A DNA stretch of 39,529 nucleotides from DATLHO01 sp035539855 (lineage in GTDB: Bacteria; Bacteroidota; Ignavibacteria; OLB7): contig DATLHO010000192.1 of the NCBI GenBank assembly GCA_035539855.1, forward strand, positions 1-39,529, written 5' to 3'. Each line of letters starts with the position of its first letter. Within the stretch, counting starts at the first letter, position 1. The notes under the pieces are model-generated. The model was not told the origin of the DNA. It made no database searches and was given only the letters and a program-made list of their open reading frames with translations. Below, piece by piece: positions 6,956 through 13,931 of the stretch. The position numbers were made by a program, and so were the translations under genes.

Positions 6956-7519
6956 CTACGGATTCTTGTTCTTCTCGATCAGCGGCTTGTCGTCATCCTC
7001 GCCCGGCTCGACGCGGATGAGCGGCTTGTCCTGGTTGCCGGGCGCGGCGTTGACGTCGACGCCGCCGACCTTCTTGTCGCCGATGGAGATCATGCCTTCG
7101 ATCTCGGCCTGCTCGGCGCGGATGCGCTGCAGGTCGGCGCGCCATGCCTGGTAGTCGGCCTCGGCGCGTGCGGCCTCGTAGGCCGCGCGATCCTTCGCCG
7201 CACGGGCGGCCTCGCGCTTCTCGCGCGCGGCGATGCGGCGAGTCTCGAGATCCTGCAGCGCCTGGTTGTGCGCCGCGATGCGCGCGCTGACCGTCGTGTC
7301 GGCGCTCTGCGCAGCCGACTGGCGATCGTACGCGACGCGGGCCGAATCATAGTCGGCCAGGAAGAGGCTATCGTCCGCGTCCCAGGTGCGGTCGAGATCG
7401 GTGAAGTCGGCCGCGGCGGTGGTGTCAGCGGTCGTCGCGTCGCCGTCGTTGTCGCCGCAGGCGGCGAACATTCCCAGGAGCACGACGGCCCCGAGCGAAA
7501 AGAGTGTCCTACGAATCAT
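6956..7519 (-). CDS. Coiled-coil lipoprotein of unknown function
   Basis: The 187-residue protein starts MIRRTLFSLGAVVLLGMFAAC, a basic n-region, hydrophobic core and lipobox ending in Cys21. The mature part begins with an Asp/Thr-rich linker. It then has a long, highly charged Ala/Arg/Glu helix (about residues 55-140, e.g. AAREKREAARAAKDRAAYEA) that should form a coiled coil, and a polar tail (DKPLIRVEPGEDDDKPLIEK) with a repeated DKPLI motif. I recognise no family. It probably acts as an envelope spacer or scaffold, but that is inference from shape only. The ATG at 7519 puts the lipobox in register; the upstream in-frame extension is not signal-like. It follows the TlpA-like gene on the same strand with a hairpin between, so it may be separately expressed. 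Confidence 0.85.
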   Translation of the reverse strand: MIRRTLFSLGAVVLLGMFAACGDNDGDATTADTTAAADFTDLDRTWDADDSLFLADYDSARVAYDRQSAAQSADTTVSARIAAHNQALQDLETRRIAAREKREAARAAKDRAAYEAARAEADYQAWRADLQRIRAEQAEIEGMISIGDKKVGGVDVNAAPGNQDKPLIRVEPGEDDDKPLIEKNKNP

Positions 7520-7551
7520 TCCATGGTCCCCGGATAGTGAAGTCACGGCAA

Positions 7552-7580
7552 GGCCGGGCCGGTAACCGCCGGCCCGAGCC
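7552..7580 (-). terminator. Hairpin between TlpA-like and lipoprotein genes
   Basis: Arms CGGGCCGG (7555-7562) and CCGGCCCG (7569-7576) pair perfectly around TAACCG. They extend by GGC/GCC across a one-base bulge. The hairpin lies 27 nt beyond the stop of the gene at 7608 and has no T tract. Confidence 0.55.
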
Positions 7581-7607
7581 TCACCATGCGCAAACACCGG
7601 GCCGCGC

Positions 7608-9251
7608 TCACCCGCCGATCAGGCGCGCCAGAGTCTTCTCGAGTGATTCGCCCCGCAGGTCCTCCTCGGTCGCGACGATCGTTCCGTCCGGGCCGACGAG
7701 GATTGGCTTCGGGATGCCGGTTACGCCGAAGCGCACGGCCGTGGGATTGCCGAAGGCTCCGTCGACGAACGAATGGTGCCATGGCATCTTCCACTTCTTC
7801 GCGATGAACGCCGTGACGGTCTCGGGTGTCGCGTCGAACGAGAGCGAGAGGATTTCGAAGTTCCTTCCGTGGAACTTCTCGTAGGCGGCGTGCATGTTCT
7901 CCATCTCACCGATGCATGGACCGCACCATGTCGCCCAGAAGTCGATCAGGTAGTAGCGGCCGAGGAACGAGCGTTCGTCGTACACGATCGAGGTGTCGGT
8001 CAGCGATGCGAAGGCGAACGACGGGATTTTCTTGCCCACCATGATGGCGCGGTCCGGTCCATATTCGGCACGGGCGCGCTCGACCCACGGACTCTTGGGG
8101 TACTTCGATAGAAGCTCATCGTACATGCGCCTCTCGGTGACCGAATCCTTCTCGTAGTGCGCCGATTCGAGCCGGTGAAGCGTGAGCATTCCGCGTAGGT
8201 AGCCGGAGGGGTGATTCACGCGCGCCTTCTCGGAGTACTCAGCGGAAGTCATCGGTCCCTTCAACGACTTCATCAACCGGTACATCGAGTACATCCGATT
8301 GACGTCGAGCATCCAGAGTAGCGACTCCGGCTCGATCTCGTTCATCGCCAGCAGACCGATCGTCGAATCACGTCCGGTGCTCGACTGCGCGTCGATGTAG
8401 CTCAACAGAAGTAACTGGCGCGTGAAGCGATCCTTCTCGCTCCGAATTCGCTCGGCGATCGCCGCCAGCTCCGCGGCGTTATCGTAGCGGAACTCACGCA
8501 TCGCTCCTCCGCTCTCCTGCCACGCCTGCGCCGCTGCTCGTACCGCGTTCTCGCGTCGCTCCATCTCGCCATTGATGCGCAGAAACGTCGCAGTCTTCGA
8601 CGAAGGATCCTTCGCCTCGACGCTCGGCGCGCGCCCGGCCGCGGGAAGCCTCGCGGGATCGAGCACGATGCGCGCGACGCCGTCACGCACGTCGATCGTC
8701 GACTGGTAGTCCCCGCCGCCGTCATAGCTCCATGAGTCAGCCGTCGTGCCGTTGACGCTGTGGTCCGGTACCAGTCCGAGGATCTGATAATCGAGCGTCG
8801 CCTCGGTCCACGGTATCTCCGCCGCGAACGTGCCGTCCGACTGCAGCGTCATCGGCACCGCCCCTGATCGGAACTCGAACCCATTGAACGTGCCGATGAC
8901 GCGAAGTGAGTCGAGCGTCGCGGACCGCGCGTACGTGCCGAGTCGCACTTCGAGCTCGACGTCCTGTTCATCAGCCAGGAGGATCGGTACGCGGTGCATC
9001 ATGTGATCGACGCCGTGAGCGACCAGCGTGTAGACACCCGGACCCGGCACGGTCACTTCGAACTCGCCGTTGCGGTCGGGACTCACCCACTTCGGAGGAA
9101 GCGAGGCGTCTTCGAATGCAACGAGCGCGATGCCGGAGGCGCGCATCGGTGAGCCGTCGAATGCGACCAGACGGCCGCTGACGGTAACCGGCCTGGCGTG
9201 CGCGATGGTAGCGAGCGCGACAAGGGCGAGCAGGGCGAGGATGGTTTTCAT
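7608..9251 (-). CDS. Secreted TlpA-like thioredoxin-fold protein
   Basis: This 547-residue exported protein has signal peptide MKTILALLALVALATIAHA. Residues about 20-105 look like a carboxypeptidase-regulatory/CNA-B-like beta-sandwich (SGRLVAFDGSPMRASGIALVAF...GEFEVTVPGPGVYTLVA). Residues about 110-195 resemble an AMPK/CBM48-type glycogen-binding fold (RVIGTFNGFEF, YQILG). A helical middle follows. Residues about 410-547 are a TlpA/ResA-type thioredoxin domain with FWATWCGPC (Trp442, Cys443, Cys446), a cis-Pro-like segment (VTGIPKPILV) and GPDGTIV. Both redox cysteines are present, so it should be an active periplasmic or surface thiol oxidoreductase. Similar large TlpA fusions are common in Bacteroidota. 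The ATG at 9251 gives a proper signal peptide; the upstream extension does not. On the minus strand, GTG-N19-TATCTTC lies roughly 50 bp upstream and could be its promoter. Confidence 0.9.
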   Translation of the reverse strand: MKTILALLALVALATIAHARPVTVSGRLVAFDGSPMRASGIALVAFEDASLPPKWVSPDRNGEFEVTVPGPGVYTLVAHGVDHMMHRVPILLADEQDVELEVRLGTYARSATLDSLRVIGTFNGFEFRSGAVPMTLQSDGTFAAEIPWTEATLDYQILGLVPDHSVNGTTADSWSYDGGGDYQSTIDVRDGVARIVLDPARLPAAGRAPSVEAKDPSSKTATFLRINGEMERRENAVRAAAQAWQESGGAMREFRYDNAAELAAIAERIRSEKDRFTRQLLLLSYIDAQSSTGRDSTIGLLAMNEIEPESLLWMLDVNRMYSMYRLMKSLKGPMTSAEYSEKARVNHPSGYLRGMLTLHRLESAHYEKDSVTERRMYDELLSKYPKSPWVERARAEYGPDRAIMVGKKIPSFAFASLTDTSIVYDERSFLGRYYLIDFWATWCGPCIGEMENMHAAYEKFHGRNFEILSLSFDATPETVTAFIAKKWKMPWHHSFVDGAFGNPTAVRFGVTGIPKPILVGPDGTIVATEEDLRGESLEKTLARLIGG

Positions 9252-9410
9252 GGCTTTGGCGAAAAGTGCGTGAGCGGTCACCGGAGGGGCCGCCGAAGAT
9301 AGCCAGATCCGCTGGCCGGCACGGCTACCGGCGAAGAGGGACTCCCAAACGCACACGTGAAAATGATTCGCGAGATGGGCGTACCCGCTTCGGGGGCCTC
9401 GATAGGCTCT

Positions 9411-9797
9411 CTAGCCCTTGAACCTCACCGCCGTCCCATACATCTGCAGGAAGAAGTAGATCGACACCTCGGCGTCGAGGTCGATGTCCTGGCGCATGCC
9501 GACGACCGCGTCGGCGCCCATGAGCGCGGCGCGCTTCTGGAGCTCGCGCGTGGCGATGTAGAACGCGTGCTCGAAGTCGATCTGCCCGCCGGAGTCGTCG
9601 TTGGACATCGGGCTCCATTGCCCGATCTGCCCTCGCGCGATCGCGTCGTCGATCTCCGAGGCGTACTGCTCGCGGAGGAACTGCAGGTGGCTCGAGAACT
9701 CGCCGCGGTTGGCGACCTGGACGTAGACCTGTCCGAGGACCTCGTAGTCGCCCCGGATGTCGACGGTCGTGACGATGATGCGCTGGCTGTCAGTCAT
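9411..9797 (-). CDS. YbjQ/UPF0145-family protein
   Basis: The 128-residue protein resembles the YbjQ (DUF74, 'heavy-metal-binding') family. It has an N-terminal strand (IIVTTVDIRGDYEVLGQVYVQVA), a central helix (RELQKRAALMGADAVVGMRQDID) carrying the family hallmark G-A-D-A-V-V-G-x-R, and a final strand (SIYFFLQMYGTAVRF) ending in the typical GTAV motif. Known members form pentameric rings; their role is unclear despite the name. An insertion of about 20 residues (DDAIARGQIGQWSPMSNDDS) lengthens the loop relative to the usual members of about 105 residues. The ATG at 9797 is chosen because the upstream extension is Arg-rich and unlike the family. It is divergent from the SEC-C gene at 9987. 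Confidence 0.85.
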   Translation of the reverse strand: MTDSQRIIVTTVDIRGDYEVLGQVYVQVANRGEFSSHLQFLREQYASEIDDAIARGQIGQWSPMSNDDSGGQIDFEHAFYIATRELQKRAALMGADAVVGMRQDIDLDAEVSIYFFLQMYGTAVRFKG

Positions 9798-9986
9798 GGC
9801 GACGCTGATGTGCTGAGTGCGGATTCGGAGACGACGTCGGCCGCTGTGGCCGTCGCGCCGCCAAGATGCGAATCCCGCCGCAATGCGCCCGCCCTTCGTG
9901 ATGGTCGGCTCGTCGCGAACCGCTAGATTCGTGCTCGCCGGATCGATCCGACGGCTCAACCGATCACTCGAACGCCACCCTCTACC

Positions 9987-10949
9987 ATGGCACTCTCACG
10001 CGACGCGTGGTACGACCACCTGCTCAACGGCACCGGCCCGCTCGACCCCGACACTGTCGATTCACTCACCGCCGAGCCGGAGCTCATGGCGCTTCTGCGT
10101 GAGCTCATCGCGCTGCCGTGGCCGGAGTACGAGGAGCCGGAGCGGGTGGCGGAGAACGATGTCCCGTTCTACGCCATGATCCTCGTCGGGCTTCTGCGCG
10201 ATGCCGAAGCGGTCGAGCCCATGCTCGCGCTCGCCTCGCACGCGGTCGACGAGGAGTGGGAGGCAGTCACCGAGGTCGCTCCCGCCGTGCTCGCGGAGAT
10301 CGGCGAGCCGGCGCTCGCGCCGCTGCTTGCAGAGCTCGATCGGCTCGAGCGCGAGGAGCTTCTCGACGCCGACGCGATCGATCGCGACGACCTCGACGAC
10401 CGCGAGCTCTATCGCTACTGGCAGCTCGTCATCTGCGTCGAGCAGATCGCGCTCAATCACCCCGCGACGCGCGCGGACATCGCACGCTTCGCCGCGGAGC
10501 GCATCGCCACGCACGGATACGACCGCTCGCCAGAGACGATCGCGCAGCACGCCGAGGAGGACGACGGTGACTTCTTCGCGCTGCCGATGCCGACCGAGAT
10601 CTGGGTCGACCTCCAGGCCAGCCTCCGCGCGCCGGAGCTGGTGCCCCTCGTCGATGACTTCTTCGCCCGCCACGGCGACGACTACGTGTCGAGCATCTTC
10701 GGAACGAAGGAGCAGTACGAAGAGCTCGTCGCCGGCGAGCCGCTGAACGCGAGCGCACGCGCCAGGCTGTTGAAGGTCTACAGTGACCTGCACGAGACGG
10801 GCTTCGTCGACGACGAGGACGACGACGACGAGGAAGACGAGGACGAGATTCCGATCGAGACCGTCGTGCGGTCGGAGCCGAAGGTCGGCCGCAACGACCC
10901 GTGTCCGTGCGGCAGCGGAAAGAAGTACAAGAAGTGCCACGGGGCGTGA
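9987..10949 (+). CDS. SEC-C zinc-motif protein with helical repeats
   Basis: This 320-residue cytosolic protein has an all-helical N-terminal region of about 260 residues with HEAT/DUF1186-like signatures: PFYAMILVGLLRDAEAVEPML, VAPAVLAEIGEPALAPLL, and a later LVPLVDDFFARHGDDYV. A very acidic linker (DDEDDDDEEDEDE, about residues 272-285) leads to a perfect C-terminal SEC-C motif (GRNDPCPCGSGKKYKKC H) with the Cys-x-Cys...Cys-His zinc ligands. The same module ends SecA and many stand-alone proteins, where it binds zinc and often contacts ribosomes or partner proteins. Function here is unknown. The start ATG at 9987 lacks a strong ribosome-binding site; TAGATTC at 9924-9930 could be a -7 element. 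The pseudouridine synthase starts 8 bp after the stop, so the two probably share a transcript. Confidence 0.85.
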   Translation: MALSRDAWYDHLLNGTGPLDPDTVDSLTAEPELMALLRELIALPWPEYEEPERVAENDVPFYAMILVGLLRDAEAVEPMLALASHAVDEEWEAVTEVAPAVLAEIGEPALAPLLAELDRLEREELLDADAIDRDDLDDRELYRYWQLVICVEQIALNHPATRADIARFAAERIATHGYDRSPETIAQHAEEDDGDFFALPMPTEIWVDLQASLRAPELVPLVDDFFARHGDDYVSSIFGTKEQYEELVAGEPLNASARARLLKVYSDLHETGFVDDEDDDDEEDEDEIPIETVVRSEPKVGRNDPCPCGSGKKYKKCHGA

Positions 10950-10957
10950 GCACGACC

Positions 10958-11836
10958 ATGGCGAATCCCTCGCGCATCTACTTGCAGAAGCTCGACCCGG
11001 CGCCGGCGACGATCCTCGACTTCCTCGTCGAGCGATTCCCCGGCGTCACGCGCGACGTGTGGATCGACCGCATGACGCGCGGCATCGTCACGACCCCGAG
11101 CGGGCGGAAGCTCACCGAGAAGTCGCCGTATGCGCACGGGCTGACGATCACGTACTACCGCGAGTCGGAGCTCGAGCCGCATGTGCCGTTCGAGGAGCGC
11201 ATCGTCCATAGAGACGAGAGGATCATCATCGTCGACAAGCCGCACTTCCTGCCGGTCGTGCCCGGCGGCGCGTACGTCGAGGAGTGCGTCCTGGTGCGGG
11301 TGCGACGGAGCACGGGACTGACCGAGCTCACGCCGATGCACCGTCTCGATCGCGACACCGCCGGACTCGTGCTGTTCGTCATCGGCGCGGAGCTGCGCGC
11401 GCACTACCACGCCCTCTTCGCGGAGGATGCCGTCGACAAGGAGTACATCGCCGTCGCCCACGTGCCAGAGCGACCGGCCGAGCGCGAATGGCAGATAGAG
11501 AGTCACATCGAGCAGGGCGACCCGTGGTATCGATCGCGGATCGGCGAGGGAGAGCCGAACGCGCGCACCCGCATCGTGCTCGAGGAGTGGCGCGACGGCC
11601 GGGGGCGCTTTCGCCTCTTCCCGCGCACCGGCCGCAAGCACCAGCTCCGCGTGCAGATGGCGTCTCTTGGCTGGCCGATCGTCAACGACCGCCTCTATCC
11701 CGTCGTCGTCGAGGAGACCGCCGATCTCCACGAGCACCCGATGCAGTTGCTCGCCTCGCGACTCGCGTTCACCGACCCGGTGACCGGCGAGCGCATCGAC
11801 GTCGCATCGGATCGCCAGCTTACGCTCGATGCGTAA
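10958..11836 (+). CDS. RluA-family 23S/tRNA pseudouridine synthase
   Basis: This 292-residue protein should isomerise specific uridines to pseudouridine in rRNA or tRNA. The RluA signature HRLDRDTAGL is intact with catalytic Asp131. Other family motifs are IVDKPHFLPVVPGG, KEYIAV, FRLFPRTGRKHQLRVQM (the conserved Arg-Thr-Gly-Arg-x-H-Q-L-R) and GWPIVNDRLYP. The N-terminal 85 residues replace a canonical S4 domain with a short S4-like segment (ILDFLVERFPGVTRDVWIDRM). The ATG at 10958 is preferred; the 19-codon upstream extension overlaps the SEC-C gene. It is the second gene of a tight pair with the SEC-C protein. The exact target base cannot be read from sequence. A hairpin terminator follows the stop. 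Confidence 0.92.
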   Translation: MANPSRIYLQKLDPAPATILDFLVERFPGVTRDVWIDRMTRGIVTTPSGRKLTEKSPYAHGLTITYYRESELEPHVPFEERIVHRDERIIIVDKPHFLPVVPGGAYVEECVLVRVRRSTGLTELTPMHRLDRDTAGLVLFVIGAELRAHYHALFAEDAVDKEYIAVAHVPERPAEREWQIESHIEQGDPWYRSRIGEGEPNARTRIVLEEWRDGRGRFRLFPRTGRKHQLRVQMASLGWPIVNDRLYPVVVEETADLHEHPMQLLASRLAFTDPVTGERIDVASDRQLTLDA

Positions 11837-11854
11837 TGACTCGCACGAAAGGAC

Positions 11855-11891
11855 AACAGCCGAGACGCGCACGAAGCGCATCCCGGCTGTT
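11855..11891 (+). terminator. Hairpin terminator of the pseudouridine synthase
   Basis: Arms AACAGCCG (11855-11862) and CGGCTGTT (11884-11891) pair perfectly, with an inner GCGC/GCGC stem around ACGAA. A short T run completes it (TTTGAT). It starts 18 nt after the stop codon. Confidence 0.6.
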
Positions 11892-11939
11892 TGATACTCG
11901 ACCAGATCTATTTGGAAAGAGAGGCATCTCATTGCATCG

Positions 11940-12235
11940 CCCCTCGCCTCACAAAAAACACTCCTGCACCATCCTCTTCTCACCAACTCCCCCCTTCTCT
12001 CCCCGCTCCCCCCGCTGCATCTCCTCCACTATCCCAATCATCGCATTCGTTCTCACATCCACCGTCAGCACATCCCATTACTCACTCCCCCCTGCTCATG
12101 CTCCTCACATCCCCAACGCACTATCCATCCACTCCCAACTCCTTATTCACATCCCCAACTCATTGACCTCCCGTACACCCTCGCCTCACTCCGCCCTTCG
12201 TCCCTCAGTCCCTTCGTCCCTTCATTCCTTTCCCC
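11940..12235. other. G-poor, C-rich non-coding tract
   Basis: This stretch of nearly 300 bp on the plus strand is almost all C, T and A with very few G (for example 11950-12000 and 12060-12200). It is unlike anything else in the window. Short imperfect repeats such as CATCCCCAAC and TCACATCC recur. Read on the minus strand it is a purine-rich, G-rich tract immediately downstream of the secreted-protein gene at 12236. Short open frames through it are Ser/Pro/His-rich and not credible proteins. It lies between convergent genes. Confidence 0.75.
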
Positions 12236-12730
12236 TCAACGCGACCTCGGAGTGCCAAGCCGCACCGCCATCCGCCGATCCGCTTCCGAGAGCGCGAAGT
12301 ACGGGCGCTCGACAACGATCTGCTGCTCGATCACCGCGTCCTGTCCCGGCACGCGGTAGATGACCACGCCGCGACGATACTCGCTCTTCGGCATCCCCAG
12401 CTCCGTAACCTTGACCGACCACCGGTCGCTCGTCAGCACCGCGCGGAGCACCTTCGCCTCGGGATCCACTTCACTCACCCTCACCTCGATCGCCGCCCTC
12501 ACCTCTGCATCCGCCTCGAACCCCTTCACTGCTGCCACCGCCTCGACGATCCTCTCACCTCTGGCCGCCCTCGTCTCCACTTCGTTCACATCGAGCTCGC
12601 GGGCGCTGGTCATCGCGACGAGCTCGGGCTGCGCCTCGAGCGCAGTCAGCGTCTGTGCACCGGCGCCGGCGGTGTACGCTGCGAACGAGACCATTAGTGC
12701 GGCGCTTCGGAGGATGTTCATCGTGTTCAT
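12236..12730 (-). CDS. Small exported protein of unknown function
   Basis: The protein is about 164 residues with a plausible signal peptide (MNILRSAALMVSFAAYTAGAGA, cleavage before QTL). The mature part contains an acidic helix-rich segment (VNEVETRAARGERIVEAVAAVKGF). It then has three to four strands carrying alternating charge (AIEVRVSEVDPEAKVLRAVLTSDRWSV, VIYRVPGQDAVIEQQIVVE). I recognise no family. It may be a periplasmic or surface beta-sandwich; this is a guess from pattern. The start is uncertain: ATGs at 12778, 12730 and 12721 are in frame, and 12730 or 12721 gives the best signal peptide. A 20-bp perfect palindrome lies about 170 bp upstream. The base composition just upstream is noticeably more AT-rich than the neighbours. 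Confidence 0.7.
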   Translation of the reverse strand: MNTMNILRSAALMVSFAAYTAGAGAQTLTALEAQPELVAMTSARELDVNEVETRAARGERIVEAVAAVKGFEADAEVRAAIEVRVSEVDPEAKVLRAVLTSDRWSVKVTELGMPKSEYRRGVVIYRVPGQDAVIEQQIVVERPYFALSEADRRMAVRLGTPRSR

Positions 12731-12896
12731 TGGTTCTGCCCAGTTCAGTCGTGTGCCCGTTATCATCATCGAATTCATCGGTTCATCATCGGTCTCTGGT
12801 AGGAGTGTTAGCAATCCCGTGCCGGAGCGACTCATCGGCGTTGGTACGGCCCTGAACAGCGATTTTCCTGCTGTTTTAGCCGAAAGGATTGATTGC

Positions 12897-12916
12897 GTCG
12901 TTCAATATTGAACGAC
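12897..12916. promoter_or_regulatory. Perfect 20-bp palindrome, candidate operator
   Basis: GTCGTTCAATATTGAACGAC equals its own reverse complement. It lies in a locally AT-rich intergenic stretch upstream of the exported-protein gene at 12236-12730 and beyond the terminator of the gene at 13121. There is no loop, so it looks like a dimeric-regulator site rather than an RNA terminator. Confidence 0.55.
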
Positions 12917-13062
12917 AGTGGCTCATCTTGCATTCAAAACGGGATTAACTGATCAGCTGTTACAATGCATATTGCAGCTCAGCCAGGGAAAATCTTCGGA
13001 CGTTTCGCTTGCCCGAACGGCGATTTGTGAGGATTCCCGGAGGGAATGGCGGTTTCCATACG

Positions 13063-13092
13063 CGACGGGCGCGGCCTTCGCCGCGCCCGTCG
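13063..13092 (-). terminator. Strong hairpin terminator
   Basis: The perfect 12-bp stem has arms CGACGGGCGCGG (13063-13074) and CCGCGCCCGTCG (13081-13092) around CCTTCG. It begins 28 nt beyond the stop of the gene at 13121. No T tract follows on the minus strand. Confidence 0.7.
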
Positions 13093-13120
13093 AGCCGAAC
13101 AACGATCGCCGCGAAGGCGG

Positions 13121-13852
13121 CTACTTCAGATTGGAGATGACCGTCGACTGCGCCGACGCGACGCGCTTCATCAGCACGCTCAGCGCCGCGTTGAGCTTCG
13201 CGATGCGCTCGACCAACGCCTGCAGGCGGAGCGCGGTATCCTCGTCGAGCTCGTCGATCGAATCGAGCTCGGCGTCGAGCTCCATCAGCGCGACGCGCAG
13301 CTCGCCGAGGGTGACCGCATCGCGCGGGACGACCGGCGATGGGATGTCGGCCTGCGTCTGCGATGCGTTGAGCTGGCTCAGCGTCGTGCGCAACTGCGTG
13401 CAGGGCGTGGCCCGGCAGGGCTCGGAGCTCTTGAGGGAGGCGGTGCTGTCGACGATCTGCTTCAGTCGCGTGTGGACGTCGCGGAGCTTCGCTTTCTCGG
13501 CGCGCACCACCGCGAGGCGGGCGAGCGTCGACCGGGCATCCACGATCGAGCCGTTGACCGTCTCGATCATCACGAGCATCACGAGCGCATCGACCTGCGT
13601 GCTCGAGACCGACTGCCCGGTGAAGCGCGTGCCGATCGCCGTGCGAAGCGACGCGTCGAGCGTCGCGGCGTCGGTCTTCGAGCCCGTCGCGGACGTCGCC
13701 TGCTTCGCGATCCACGACAGGACGGTCGACTGGGCGCCGGAGCGTAGCGACGATCCAAGCGTGACGGCGTCCCGTGGCGGCGCGGGGATTTCCTGCGCGC
13801 TCATCACGACGGCGGCGAGCAGGAGGATGGAAACCAGCGACAGATCTCTCAT
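13121..13852 (-). CDS. Exported helical protein of unknown function
   Basis: The 243-residue protein starts MRDLSLVSILLLAAVVMSAQ, a clean signal peptide. The mature region is Ala/Thr/Leu-rich and strongly helical. It includes LARLAVVRAEKAKLRDVHTRLKQ and a C-terminal amphipathic coiled-coil stretch, ALMELDAELDSIDELDEDTA followed by LRLQALVERIAKLNAALSVL. One short loop carries two cysteines (PCRATPCTQ) that could form a disulphide. I recognise no family. The ATG at 13852 is chosen for the signal peptide; the long in-frame extension upstream overlaps the next gene antiparallel to its sense and is shadow. On the minus strand, TATCTTTC about 45 bp upstream resembles a -7 element (TAnnTTT), without a clear -33 partner. 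Confidence 0.8.
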   Translation of the reverse strand: MRDLSLVSILLLAAVVMSAQEIPAPPRDAVTLGSSLRSGAQSTVLSWIAKQATSATGSKTDAATLDASLRTAIGTRFTGQSVSSTQVDALVMLVMIETVNGSIVDARSTLARLAVVRAEKAKLRDVHTRLKQIVDSTASLKSSEPCRATPCTQLRTTLSQLNASQTQADIPSPVVPRDAVTLGELRVALMELDAELDSIDELDEDTALRLQALVERIAKLNAALSVLMKRVASAQSTVISNLK

Positions 13853-13931
13853 GACGCGGTCCTCGGATTGATCTGAACGGGCCTGGTGGGGACCGAAAGA
13901 TACATCGGGCGAGGCGGAGTTCTCCGGTCGC

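Noticed and set aside
11891..12166. Ser/Pro/His-rich open frame through the G-poor tract
   Set aside because: Its composition simply follows the C-rich base composition, there is no ribosome-binding site, and no domain is recognisable.
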